Shown: positions 55,871 to 63,852 of the stretch, piece by piece
How the letters are laid out: each line of letters opens with the position of its first letter
How positions within the stretch are numbered: position 1 is the stretch's first letter
NCBI RefSeq assembly: GCF_002776575.1
Contig: NZ_CP022548.1
Span: 945,001-1,009,000, forward strand
DNA from: Sphingorhabdus sp. YGSMI21
GTDB lineage: Bacteria; Pseudomonadota; Alphaproteobacteria; Sphingomonadales; Sphingomonadaceae
Direction of reading: 5' to 3'
Length of the DNA: 64,000 nucleotides
Notes under the pieces: model-generated
What the model saw: the letters and a program-made list of their open reading frames with translations, nothing else
The model's database searches: none
Told to the model about the DNA's origin: nothing
Program-made: the position numbers and the translations under genes

Positions 55871-55897
55871 GGCAGAACTCCCGCCAAAAACAGGCGA

Positions 55898-56023
55898 TTA
55901 ACCCTGGCGCGCCTTGAACCGGCGATTCGTCTTGTTGATCACATAGGTGCGACCACGGCGACGGATGACGCGGCAATCCCGGTGACGGTTTTTAAGCGAC
56001 TTCAAAGAGTTGCGGACTTTCAT
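55898..56023 (-). CDS. rpmJ: 50S ribosomal protein L36 (zinc-free alphaproteobacterial form)
   Basis: Peptide of 41 residues: [18 protein letters not shown] at the start, then [20 protein letters not shown]. This is the C-minus (YkgO-like) L36 of alphaproteobacteria, which lacks the zinc-ribbon cysteine set; a lone Cys17 remains. It lies immediately upstream of the HAD gene, 27 bp apart, on the same strand. Confidence 0.95.
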   Translation of the reverse strand: MKVRNSLKSLKNRHRDCRVIRRRGRTYVINKTNRRFKARQG

Positions 56024-56124
56024 TTTGGTACCACGCCTTGATTATCTGAATTTCTTGAAAGCAGCCTTGCTGCGTTGAAGCAGGGCAATTAAGGTCGGCG
56101 GCGGTCAAAGTCAAGCGAACAGCT

Positions 56125-57129
56125 TTAATCTCCGCGAATTTCGATCAGTTTGCGTTCCCACGCCAGTGCATGGGCGACAATTTCGTCGAGATCGGCATGT
56201 TTCGGCTGCCAGGGAAAGCGGTCCATGATCGCCCGGTTGTCGGAAATCAGCGAATCGGGGTCGCCGGCGCGGCGTCCTTCCATTTTCCGCTTGATTCGCA
56301 GGTTGGTGACCCGGTCAACCGCATCGAGCACCTCGAGCACCGAAAAGCCGCGGCCATAGCCGCAATTGAGCAGATGGTTCTGCTCCGGCTCAGCGATCAA
56401 CGCTTCGAGCGCCAGCACATGGGCAGCGGCCAGATCGGACACATGGATATAATCGCGCACGCCGGTGCCGTCCGCCGTGTCATAGTCGGTGCCAAAGACC
56501 GCGACGCTGTCGCGCTTGCCCAGCGCCGCCTCGACCGCGACCTTGATCAAATGCGTCGCTCCGGCGGTGGACTGACCGGTCCGTGCCTGCGGATCGGCAC
56601 CGGCGACGTTGAAATAGCGCAGGGCACAGAAATTCAGGTCATGCACCGCCGCGACGTCGCGGAGCATATGCTCGGTCATCAGCTTGGACATGCCATAGGG
56701 ATTGATCGGCAGCTGCGGCGTGCTTTCGCTGACCGGGCTTTCCTCCGGAATGCCATAGGTTGCCGCGGTCGACGAGAAAATGAAATGGCGAACCCCGCCG
56801 GTGACCGCCGATTCGATCAGGCTGCGGCTCTTGGCGCTGTTGTTATGATAATATTTGAGCGGATTTTCGACCGATTCGGGGACGATGATCGATCCGGCAA
56901 AATGCATGATCGCGCCGATATTATCGTCCTTGATGATCCGCGCCAGCAGATCCGAATCCTCGATATCGCCCTCGTGGAAGGCGACCCCATCGGGCACCGC
57001 CCAGCGAAAACCGGTGGTCAGATTGTCGATGACCGCGACCGGCCAGCCGGCATCCTGCAGGGCCAGCACCGCGTGGCTGCCGATATAGCCGGCACCGCCG
57101 GTGACCAGGATGGTGAAGGGTTTCGCCAT
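56125..57129 (-). CDS. galE: UDP-glucose 4-epimerase
   Basis: SDR-type epimerase of 334 residues. NAD motif VTGGAGYIGSHAV is at about 9-21; the catalytic S120-T121/Y145/K149 set lies in FSSTAATYG and NPYGMSK; ALRYFNVAGADP and NLLNCGYGRGFSVLEV-like sequence complete the family pattern. It interconverts UDP-glucose and UDP-galactose for surface polysaccharides. Confidence 0.95.
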   Translation of the reverse strand: MAKPFTILVTGGAGYIGSHAVLALQDAGWPVAVIDNLTTGFRWAVPDGVAFHEGDIEDSDLLARIIKDDNIGAIMHFAGSIIVPESVENPLKYYHNNSAKSRSLIESAVTGGVRHFIFSSTAATYGIPEESPVSESTPQLPINPYGMSKLMTEHMLRDVAAVHDLNFCALRYFNVAGADPQARTGQSTAGATHLIKVAVEAALGKRDSVAVFGTDYDTADGTGVRDYIHVSDLAAAHVLALEALIAEPEQNHLLNCGYGRGFSVLEVLDAVDRVTNLRIKRKMEGRRAGDPDSLISDNRAIMDRFPWQPKHADLDEIVAHALAWERKLIEIRGD

Positions 57130-57282
57130 GGTTTCTTAATCCCCTTTTCGTGCAATATCGGCTGTTTATCGCTCCGCCGTCACCAACCGGTTAAGCGCGG
57201 GCGGCCATGAATGCAATTTTTTTGCCGCAGTCGCGGAGATTATGCGCTAATATGCGACGGGGCAAGTTTAGGAGTTAGTATT

Positions 57283-57891
57283 ATGGCCGGTTTTCAATCA
57301 TTTGCGACATTGCTCTTGGCAGGATCTCTTGTATCCGGATGCACGGCTATGACCCCGCCGGTTGACGTCACCCGCTTTCACAATGCCCAGCTTGCCCCGA
57401 TTGCCCCGGGCAGCGTCACCATCAGGGCCAATATTACCGATGATGGTCCCGGCCGCAGCATCGAATATGCCAGCTATAGCGCGGCCCTGCTGCGCGAGTT
57501 GCAGCGCGTCGACTTTACCGAAGCGCGCGACGATAGCGAAAAAAGCGACTATGTCGCGCGCTACACGCTCGAACGGTCGGTGTTGAGCGCCGGAGGGGCC
57601 CGCTCTCCCGTCTCGGTCGGTGTCGGCGGCAGCACCGGCAGCCGGGGATCGGGCGTCGGCCTGGGCATCGGTATTGATCTCAGCGGCCCGCCCAAGGACA
57701 AGATCGTCACCGACCTGTCGGTCCGGATCGCCAGGCGCAGTGACGGCAATGTCGTCTGGGAAGGCCGTGCCTCGATCGAGGCGAAGGAAGGATCACCGGC
57801 ATCGCAGCCAGGCCTGGCGGCGGCAAAACTGGCCGAAGCCTTATTCAAGGACTTCCCCGGAGAGTCCGGAACCACTATCAGGGTGAAATGA
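57283..57891 (+). CDS. DUF4136-type lipoprotein
   Basis: Exported lipoprotein of 202 residues. The signal sequence ends with lipobox VSGC (C20). The mature part begins with [20 protein letters not shown] and contains a Gly/Ser-rich middle ([19 protein letters not shown]) and [21 protein letters not shown], the DUF4136-like layout. Function unknown. ATG 57283 has AGGAG upstream; an earlier in-frame start at 57211 precedes the signal peptide. It overlaps the next gene by four bases. Confidence 0.8.
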   Translation: MAGFQSFATLLLAGSLVSGCTAMTPPVDVTRFHNAQLAPIAPGSVTIRANITDDGPGRSIEYASYSAALLRELQRVDFTEARDDSEKSDYVARYTLERSVLSAGGARSPVSVGVGGSTGSRGSGVGLGIGIDLSGPPKDKIVTDLSVRIARRSDGNVVWEGRASIEAKEGSPASQPGLAAAKLAEALFKDFPGESGTTIRVK

Positions 57892-59012
57892 CCATAAATA
57901 TCACCAGCGCGTTCGATAGCGGCAATATCGAAGTCCAAGCCATCGACGGCACCACCGCAACATTGTCGATCCGCAAGGACAAGGACAGCGAATTTTTCCA
58001 GTGGTTCCATTTCCGCGTGACCTGCGCGGTCGGCGACGAGCTGGAATTGAACATCGAGGGGCTGAAGGAATCGGCCTATCCGCAGGGCTGGCCGGACTAT
58101 GACGCCTGTGTCAGCGAGGACCGGGACTATTGGGGCCGCGCGCCGAGCAGCTATGACGAAGCGAGCGGCACCCTGACGATCCGCTATACGGCCAGCAGCA
58201 ATATTGTCTGGTTTGCCTATTTCGCGCCCTACAGCATCGAGCGCCATCATGACCTGGTCGCCGAAACCGCATCGGTCGAAGGCGTGACCGCGCGCGCGCT
58301 CGGCCATAGTCTGGAAGGGCAGCCGATCGACTGTCTCGAGATGGGGACCGGCGACAAGCAGGTCTGGCTCTACGCCCGCCAGCATCCCGGCGAAAGCATG
58401 GCCGAATGGTGGATGGAAGGCGCGCTGGAAATGCTGACCGACCCGGCTGACCCGAATGCACGGCTGCTGTTGCAGCATTGCCGCTTCCATATCGTCCCGA
58501 ACATGAACCCGGATGGTTCGTGCAGAGGTCATCTGCGAACCAATTTTGCCGGCACCAATCTCAATCGGGAATGGGATCAACCAAGCGCCGAAAAATCCCC
58601 CGAAGTCCTGTGCGTCCGTGACGCGATGGACGAGAGTGGTGTGGATTTCGCCATGGACGTGCACGGCGACGAGGCGATTCCGGCGGTTTTCATAGCCGGC
58701 TTCGAGGGCATCCCCTCGATCACCGAAACGCAGCTGGAAAAATATCACAGCTACCGCAACCGGCTCGCCCAGCGCACCCCGGACTTCCAGACCACGCTCG
58801 GCTATCCGACCGCTGCCGAGGGCAAGGCCAATCTGTCGATGTCGACCAACCAGCTGGCTGAACGGTTCGGCGCGGTCGCGATGACTCTGGAGATGCCGTT
58901 CAAGGACAATCGCTGCCTGCCCGACGCCAGCCAGGGCTGGTCGCCCGAACGCTGCAACCTGCTGGCCCGCGAATGTCTGGCCACGCTGGCCGAGATGATT
59001 GACGATATCTAG
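57888..59012 (+). CDS. M14-family metallocarboxypeptidase (cytosolic carboxypeptidase-like)
   Basis: Zinc carboxypeptidase of 374 residues. An N-terminal beta domain (about 1-125), as in cytosolic carboxypeptidases, precedes the M14 catalytic domain. Zinc ligands are H166 and E169 ([13 protein letters not shown]) and H259 (DVHGDE). [15 protein letters not shown] and GTNLNREW are substrate-binding motifs, and E335 in [11 protein letters not shown] is the catalytic base. It is similar to bacterial CCP-like enzymes. It is coupled to the lipoprotein gene by an ATGA overlap. Confidence 0.9.
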   Translation: MTINITSAFDSGNIEVQAIDGTTATLSIRKDKDSEFFQWFHFRVTCAVGDELELNIEGLKESAYPQGWPDYDACVSEDRDYWGRAPSSYDEASGTLTIRYTASSNIVWFAYFAPYSIERHHDLVAETASVEGVTARALGHSLEGQPIDCLEMGTGDKQVWLYARQHPGESMAEWWMEGALEMLTDPADPNARLLLQHCRFHIVPNMNPDGSCRGHLRTNFAGTNLNREWDQPSAEKSPEVLCVRDAMDESGVDFAMDVHGDEAIPAVFIAGFEGIPSITETQLEKYHSYRNRLAQRTPDFQTTLGYPTAAEGKANLSMSTNQLAERFGAVAMTLEMPFKDNRCLPDASQGWSPERCNLLARECLATLAEMIDDI

Positions 59013-59140
59013 ATAATGGCGGAGCCGGAGTCCGTATAATAGTTTATATATATCATTGAGAAATAATGATTATTTTATTTCTCAATATTTTCTTCCCTCA
59101 TTTTATCCCTCGTTTGTGGCAAATGAAGGCCCAAGGCTTG

Positions 59141-59716
59141 CTAAAGAATACTCACAAACTCACTCAATGCAGAAACAGTTTTCGGTAGCCCTTGAAGTTC
59201 CAGTGTCTCCAAATACTCTTCTGCACTGATGACCGGGTTTTTGAGCCGCCCTATTATGCGCTGCACTGATGTCAGAAAGTCCGCTTCCGAAAGTTCAAAT
59301 TGAAAATGCAAGAAATCATCCGGATGCAGAATCTCTTTGTCGTATTTTTCAACAACCTCTTTCGGGAAATCTTTGAGGTTCATGGTGACAATAGCGTCAG
59401 CCCCCGAGTGAATAGCGGCAGCTAAAACATGTCTATCATCAGGATCTGGAAGTTCCAGGGCTTCTTCTAAGGACTCGTACCCTACCACCATACAGTCCAG
59501 AACAGCCGCGTTCATTAAATCGCGAGTGCGCTCTAGCTGCTGTAAAGTTAGGTCTGGTCGATTCTCCAACAGATTTGAAATCCACTCGTTGTGAATTTTA
59601 GCGGTCCATTTCGCACGATACAAATCTGTGGCCGATAGTTCGATTAGAACATCTCGCAGTGGAGCTGGATAAAGAACACAGGCATCCAATATAACCGTGT
59701 AACGTGATAGCTTAAT
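59141..59716 (-). CDS. PIN-domain toxin
   Basis: Putative RNase toxin of about 191 residues. The first PIN acidic residue is in YTVILDACVLYPAPLRD and the others in LPDPDDRHVLAAAIHSGAD and AIVTMNLKDFP. The frame contains no ATG upstream of the PIN core. ATT at 59716, overlapping the antitoxin stop as ATTAA, is the likely start. TTG 59689 would cut away the first beta-strand but keep the Asp. It forms a toxin-antitoxin operon with the HTH protein upstream. The DNA is AT-rich. Confidence 0.85.
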   Translation of the reverse strand: MKLSRYTVILDACVLYPAPLRDVLIELSATDLYRAKWTAKIHNEWISNLLENRPDLTLQQLERTRDLMNAAVLDCMVVGYESLEEALELPDPDDRHVLAAAIHSGADAIVTMNLKDFPKEVVEKYDKEILHPDDFLHFQFELSEADFLTSVQRIIGRLKNPVISAEEYLETLELQGLPKTVSALSEFVSIL

Positions 59717-60170
59717 AGCCCATTCCCAGCTCTTGCGATTGCTTGGCCAATTCCTCCATTGCCTGCGATCTCTTGACCTCTTGATGAGTCATAAATTCTC
59801 TTAGGTCGGTATATTTGATTCGCCTATGGCTTCCAGCTTTGTGAAATTGAAGTTCACCTGCCTCCAATAGTTTCACAAGGTATGGCCGTGAAACATTCAA
59901 TAGATTGGCAGCTTCTTGAGTCGACAACTCTGCGTGCACAGGGACGATGTTGACCATATTGCCGTGGGACACTTCGGTTAGAATCCTAACCAAAAGCTCT
60001 CTCACAGATTTTGGCAACGCTAACTCCGTTCCATCATCCATTGTGACTTTTACTAAGCGATCTTTTGATCTAGCCAACGCACGACTAGCGGAAGTCGCGA
60101 GTTCAGACTCATCGGCATCATCGCCAAGCAGTTCATTTTCTTTAATTGCCATGTTCATTTTATGAGCCAT
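59712..60170 (-). CDS. Excisionase-family HTH antitoxin
   Basis: Protein of 152 residues. A MerR/excisionase-type DNA-binding domain occupies about 75-125 (LSTQEAANLLNVSRPYLVKL and AGSHRRIKYTDLREFM). The N-terminal half is probably helical, and the C-terminal tail (SQAMEELAKQSQELGMGY) would bind and neutralise the PIN toxin. It is the first gene of the pair, read from the promoter at 60194-60223. The ORF begins MAHKMNMAIKENEL; ATG 60158 (residue 5) is possible too. Confidence 0.85.
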   Translation of the reverse strand: MAHKMNMAIKENELLGDDADESELATSASRALARSKDRLVKVTMDDGTELALPKSVRELLVRILTEVSHGNMVNIVPVHAELSTQEAANLLNVSRPYLVKLLEAGELQFHKAGSHRRIKYTDLREFMTHQEVKRSQAMEELAKQSQELGMGY

Positions 60171-60193
60171 TTCTGAATCTAATTAATATAAGA

Positions 60194-60223
60194 ATTATAT
60201 AACGTTAGTACCGCTAAACGCAA
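60194..60223 (-). promoter_or_regulatory. Sigma-70-like promoter of the toxin-antitoxin operon
   Basis: On the minus strand TTGCGT (complement of 60218-60223), 18 nt, TATAAT (complement of 60194-60199), ending 23 bp before the antitoxin ATG. Repression by the antitoxin's HTH domain at this site would be typical. Confidence 0.6.
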
Positions 60224-60393
60224 TATCCGAATCGTGTAAATTTCTTGTTAAAATTGAGTCAGTTACCGGTTGATTGAATTATCTCGCATTTTTGCTCAGC
60301 AATATTTGCTCAATTTTTGACTTCAAATTAATACGGAAAACCTCCTATGACCAACTCAACCCAGCGGTTCGCAAACATCTAAACGCCCCTATT

Positions 60394-60550
60394 TACACGC
60401 GCGCGTGTATTGCTCCGAAAATGCTTATTCATTCGTGGCCTCGCGCGCGCGGGCAAAAAACTGTATTAACGCTATCGCAGTGCATTGGAGCTGGTTTCCA
60501 GAGCGGTGGCCTGAAAGATTGGAACACCCCCTCTATATACGCGCGCGTTA
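60394..60550. repeat. Three alternating CG tracts in an AT-rich gap
   Basis: TACACGCG/CGCGTGTA (60394-60409, perfect 16-nt palindrome), TCGCGCGCGCGGG (about 60441-60453) and TATACGCGCGCGTTA (about 60535-60549). No convincing gene lies in 60224-60568, so these tracts are the main feature of that stretch. They could be sites for a DNA-binding or modifying protein or Z-DNA-prone tracts. Confidence 0.45.
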
Positions 60551-60568
60551 AGGGTTACAAAAAGTCCT

Positions 60569-60763
60569 TCAAACGCCTTTGTCGAGCGGCACTTCCTCGG
60601 CTATCGCTTCAACAATATTCAACTTTCCAACGATATGCTTTGCCATAGCTCCGGCTGCATCATCGCTGATATGATTCAGCAATCCCCGCTTCAAATGCTT
60701 GGGAGCCACCTTGATAGCTATCGCGATGATTATTTCCAGCTGTTCAAGAGAGACTCGGCGCAT
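60569..60763 (-). CDS. Small hypothetical protein
   Basis: Possible 64-residue helical protein beginning MRRVSLEQLEIIIAIAIKVA and ending AEEVPLDKGV. The composition looks protein-like (regular hydrophobic/charged alternation), but the ribosome site is weak and no family is recognised. In-frame ATGs at 60790 and 60769 would lengthen it. Confidence 0.4.
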   Translation of the reverse strand: MRRVSLEQLEIIIAIAIKVAPKHLKRGLLNHISDDAAGAMAKHIVGKLNIVEAIAEEVPLDKGV

Positions 60764-60811
60764 TCCCATAAAAGAACACAATAAGAACATTTTGAACAGC
60801 CGAAAAGCATC

Positions 60812-60925
60812 TTACAAACCAATCAACAGTGCAAACAGTCCCCGCATGAACCAATATGCCGCTGGCAGGACCAGCAAAAAAACTAGCAAGCCTACCAATA
60901 ATTCTTCTGGTTCGGGAGGTTCCAT
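60812..60925 (-). CDS. Small single-pass membrane peptide
   Basis: Open frame of 37 residues: an acidic start (MEPPEPEELL) followed by a hydrophobic segment (VGLLVFLLVLPAAYWFM) and RGLFALLIGL. The amphipathic order of acidic head, membrane helix and Arg anchor is what a real small membrane protein would show. No Shine-Dalgarno is evident. It lies between the SRAP gene and the small gene at 60569. Confidence 0.35.
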   Translation of the reverse strand: MEPPEPEELLVGLLVFLLVLPAAYWFMRGLFALLIGL

Positions 60926-60964
60926 AGCGCCAGATTACTGAGTTCGTTTCGTGCAGGAAAGAAA

Positions 60965-61552
60965 TTAAGCAGCCATCGACATTAGTTGCGATGGAAACGG
61001 CTCTGCAAAGTTCTCCGCAGCCTCTCCGGCAAGCCATTTATCATAATCTTTTGGATGCAATATAACTGGCATTGCTTTGGGATGAATCGGCTTTACCAAC
61101 GGATTAGGTTCGCATGTCAGGAAAGCAAAAACATTGCCTTCATCTGATGGTCGCCAGATTCCGGCAAATGCTGAAACTGGCGCTTCATTGATTTTAAACC
61201 AACATTCCTCTCGTCCTGCCTTGGGCTTCGGTTCGGCAAACTGGGTAAAAGGCACGAGACAGCGATTTTCTGGCTTTGTGAGCATTGATTGCCAGAACGG
61301 ACTCGAAAGGTTGCGAACATTGGTTATCCGCTTGGTAACGGTTGTTCCGGGGCGCTTGCCCTTCATTTTGAGTGGGACACCCCATTGCATTGTATCGAGC
61401 ATCTTTCGGCCTTCATCAACGCGAGTGATTAAGCCCTGATATTTCGGCCAGATATCGATATTGGTTACGGAAAATGGAAGTCCATCCGCAGCACCAATAT
61501 ATTCCCGCCACGTAGGGATTGCATCAGGATGAATTTGATAATGATTACACAT
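60965..61552 (-). CDS. SRAP-family protein (YedK/HMCES-like)
   Basis: Protein of 195 residues that shields abasic sites in single-stranded DNA by covalent attachment. The invariant Cys2 (MCNHYQIHP) is present, the Asn is in RITNVRNLSSPFW, the acidic residue in ECWFKINEAPVSAFAGIW and the active-site His in KPIHPKAMPVILHP. It is shorter than E. coli YedK by about 25 residues. Its 5' end overlaps the upstream membrane-protein gene by eight bases, placing it in an island operon rather than in a core SOS locus. Confidence 0.87.
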   Translation of the reverse strand: MCNHYQIHPDAIPTWREYIGAADGLPFSVTNIDIWPKYQGLITRVDEGRKMLDTMQWGVPLKMKGKRPGTTVTKRITNVRNLSSPFWQSMLTKPENRCLVPFTQFAEPKPKAGREECWFKINEAPVSAFAGIWRPSDEGNVFAFLTCEPNPLVKPIHPKAMPVILHPKDYDKWLAGEAAENFAEPFPSQLMSMAA

Positions 61553-62162
61553 CCTTGATTTTACCTATTGGCCTAAAGTCTTCTCCGCTAGGTATGCCCG
61601 CAAAGCCTCTTATGATCCACCCTATGACCGATGAGAAAAGCCACAGAAAACCAATTGCACCAGCCGCGAAAGGAAGCATTTCCTTTGTCCGCCCCCATAT
61701 TGCTCTCGGCTTTCGCTTCCATAGGTTCTGTTGTGCGTAAACCAACTCGCTGGGACTAATGTCAGGATTATTAACACGATTGGAAATATACACTCTCACC
61801 CTATCATCATAGGTGTCTCCAAACGAAATTAGCGGGTCGCCTTTCTTAAAACCTCGCTCGGCTTCATCTTTATCGGCGATGCTTTCCAAGAAAACAATAT
61901 TGCGATCCGGTCGTGTTCGAAAACATAGCGATATTTCGCGCTGTTCTCCATCGGGAAAAAGTATCAAATTAGCATCGCGTTGTTCATCCGGCCAAACACA
62001 TTCCGTTGTTGAGTAGCCAAATCTTTCGCTAGGCAACGATGTCTCAAACAATACAGCATCAGGGTCGGATGTGAATAGAATTGCCCCGCCAAAGCCGAGT
62101 GCAACCAGCCATTGGAGCAGATTGGTAATTCGCCTTCCGCCTTCAAACCAATTGACCGCCAT
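61545..62162 (-). CDS. Hypothetical membrane protein of an accessory island
   Basis: Protein of 205 residues starting MAVNWFEGGRRITNLLQWL. One hydrophobic segment lies at each end (about 14-32 and 165-187) with a 130-residue domain between, probably periplasmic (two Cys, in TTECVW and SLCFRT). The N-terminal EGGRRI motif followed by a membrane segment is common in alphaproteobacterial island proteins of unknown function. It overlaps the SRAP gene. Confidence 0.6.
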   Translation of the reverse strand: MAVNWFEGGRRITNLLQWLVALGFGGAILFTSDPDAVLFETSLPSERFGYSTTECVWPDEQRDANLILFPDGEQREISLCFRTRPDRNIVFLESIADKDEAERGFKKGDPLISFGDTYDDRVRVYISNRVNNPDISPSELVYAQQNLWKRKPRAIWGRTKEMLPFAAGAIGFLWLFSSVIGWIIRGFAGIPSGEDFRPIGKIKDV

Positions 62163-62163
62163 T

Positions 62164-62424
62164 TTACTCAAGCTCAACTATCTTAGCTATTGCCTTCAAA
62201 TACCGCGTTGTTGCCAAAGTCGATGCCGAATACGCGCCATGCTTCCAAGCATTTTGATTGCCCTTTGGAGCCCCCGTCGATGCTCCGCCATGCATCCGAC
62301 AACGTCCATTAGCCATTCCTGGAGATTTGCACGATTTCAGACTTCGCGTCTTTGCTCCGCACCGACTGTGGATCGGGGATGCCGAGTGCTGCGACTGCAT
62401 GGGGTTGTTTCTCGATTTTGCCAT
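62164..62424 (-). CDS. HGGxxxGAPxGNxNAxKHG-motif protein
   Basis: Protein of 86 residues. A small Cys/His cluster (SRCGAKTRSLKSCKSPGMAN, then GRCRMHGG) leads into GASTGAPKGNQNAWKHGAYS, a motif typical of phage- and island-encoded proteins next to replication or terminase-like genes. Function unknown; DNA binding is plausible. It overlaps the upstream gene by 116 bp in another frame. ATG 62424 gives the compact protein. Confidence 0.65.
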   Translation of the reverse strand: MAKSRNNPMQSQHSASPIHSRCGAKTRSLKSCKSPGMANGRCRMHGGASTGAPKGNQNAWKHGAYSASTLATTRYLKAIAKIVELE

Positions 62425-62926
62425 TTTGCCCCCCTGTCTGGACGTTATCGGCGATAACAGCTTGCCCGCCTCGGTTATCGACGTGCACATGCTTTATGAC
62501 TTGTTCGCCACCCCTTGCCAAGCGATCCAACGCTTCGATAGTCGTTCGACATTGTGCCTGTGCTTTCATCGCCATTCGCATGAAGCGTTGAGAGGCGTCG
62601 AAATAGTCCTTCAGATTGTTTTCAGAACGCAGCACCATTGCGGTAAAGATTGCGTCCAACGCCATGGCTTGTGACGTCAGAATATCTCGCTGGTCGCTTA
62701 GATCATTAGTCCGAACCTTTGCGCAAGCCTCTGCCATGATATCAACTGTCTCAGTTAAATCTGGTTGTTCACCGGAAAAATACTTGCTGCCAAGCGAGCC
62801 AACAATGAAACCGTTGCGGATCATCGGTCGCATTGCGACTTCGGCCATTTGCCGACTTTCAGACTTGCCCTTTTCAACTGATATCTTGAGTGTCGTTGCA
62901 CCGTCCTTCGGTTTTGCTTTCTCCAT
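62309..62926 (-). CDS. Hypothetical island protein
   Basis: Protein of 205 residues with a helical middle (QAMALDAIFTAMVLRSENNL, FDASQRFMRMAMKAQAQCR) followed by TTIEALDRLARGGEQVIKHV and a polar tail. The AQCRTTIEAL region recurs in alphaproteobacterial island proteins of unknown function. It is coupled to the upstream HTH gene by TGATG and extends 116 bp into the next gene. Confidence 0.65.
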   Translation of the reverse strand: MEKAKPKDGATTLKISVEKGKSESRQMAEVAMRPMIRNGFIVGSLGSKYFSGEQPDLTETVDIMAEACAKVRTNDLSDQRDILTSQAMALDAIFTAMVLRSENNLKDYFDASQRFMRMAMKAQAQCRTTIEALDRLARGGEQVIKHVHVDNRGGQAVIADNVQTGGQNGKIEKQPHAVAALGIPDPQSVRSKDAKSEIVQISRNG

Positions 62927-63510
62927 CAGTTTAACTCCCTACCTATGGTAATAGATGTATATGTGGACGGAAATTCCGCCCTCGAATTGGTCCCGCTTAG
63001 ACCTTTCACGGCTGGAATTTCCTGCCCTTCGAAACCAGCAGGGACAGTCTTATTAACCTCACGGATGGATTTTCCTTCCCTGCCCGTTGGTTTTTCCGTC
63101 CCGTTGTTTTTTTCAGGCTGCCAACTCATGAATGTTTTGTCGGCAGGCTTGTCGCCAATCGCAAACATCGTCAGCGCCCATTCCGTCGCGCGGCTTTCTG
63201 TCGGGGACTTTTGATTAAAACCGCCCCGCTGCATCGCCAGAATGAAACCAGCCGCCTCCAGCTCCCTTACATATTTGGCAATGGTCTGCCGGTCGCTGAT
63301 ATTGATTTCTCGCGCCATATCCCGTTGGCTGAAGATGATACTGCCATTGTTCCTGCCATTGAAACGGCCATGAAACTCGACAAGCAAAGCGCGCGGTCCC
63401 GGCTTGAGTGAACGATAGGCAGGGCAGGCGAGCATCCAGAATGGCAGTTTGACGAATTGCTCATTTACCGACCGGCCTTTGGAATTCAATTTAGTCTTTT
63501 TCTTTCGCAT
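62926..63510 (-). CDS. Winged-helix/HTH protein (replication-initiator-like)
   Basis: Protein of 194 residues. The N-terminal half contains VKLPFWMLACPAYRSLKPGP followed by a winged helix (FSQRDMAREINISDRQTIAK, YVRELEAAGFILAMQRGGF). This layout is typical of island or phage HTH proteins that may act in replication or regulation. The C-terminal about 70 residues are polar and low in complexity. It is coupled to the next gene. Confidence 0.65.
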   Translation of the reverse strand: MRKKKTKLNSKGRSVNEQFVKLPFWMLACPAYRSLKPGPRALLVEFHGRFNGRNNGSIIFSQRDMAREINISDRQTIAKYVRELEAAGFILAMQRGGFNQKSPTESRATEWALTMFAIGDKPADKTFMSWQPEKNNGTEKPTGREGKSIREVNKTVPAGFEGQEIPAVKGLSGTNSRAEFPSTYTSITIGRELN

Positions 63511-63558
63511 AAGATTGTCGGGACGACCGTTGCCAGCCGCCCCGCCCTGTATAAGCCG

Positions 63559-63852
63559 CTAGGCTGCCTTCTTAGGCTGTTTAACGTCGAGGATGGTCAC
63601 TGGCGTCGTCAGCTCATGCCTGCCGTGCCAGCCGCCCTCATGCGGCTCTTTATGGGTTAAGATCGTCAGTCCGTATTTGTGACGGAGATCAAAACAATAC
63701 GCAGAGAAACGATAGGCCCAGGATGACACTTCCTGAGCGGTCACACCCTTCTTTCCTGCATCTGATAACCGCAACAACGCCTTGGCGGTCTGTCCTCGCA
63801 CTGTGAATTGTCCTAACGGTCCTATCGCCGTCACCTTGAACGCGCGGTTCAC
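63559..63852 (-). CDS. Winged-helix domain protein of the island
   Basis: Protein of 97 residues. GVTAQEVSSWAYRFSAYCFD and LRHKYGLTILTHKEPHEGG form a small winged-helix-like module, ending in HGRHELTTPVTILD. Similar short proteins occur in alphaproteobacterial islands and prophages. GTG 63852 overlaps the stop of the upstream partial gene (GTGA). Confidence 0.6.
   Translation of the reverse strand: MNRAFKVTAIGPLGQFTVRGQTAKALLRLSDAGKKGVTAQEVSSWAYRFSAYCFDLRHKYGLTILTHKEPHEGGWHGRHELTTPVTILDVKQPKKAA

Noticed and set aside
60274..60648. 124-codon plus-strand frame in the CG-tract gap
   Set aside because: No ribosome site, composition unlike a protein, and it crosses the low-complexity CG tracts and the antisense of another candidate.
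60744..61037. 97-codon minus-strand frame between SRAP and toxin-antitoxin genes
   Set aside because: Overlaps the SRAP 3' end in another frame, no Shine-Dalgarno and no recognisable protein pattern.
61443..61468. Third exact GTAACC-N16-CGAA (minus strand)
   Set aside because: Lies inside the SRAP coding region with no metal or bufferin gene downstream; treated as a chance match and as a caution for the other two.
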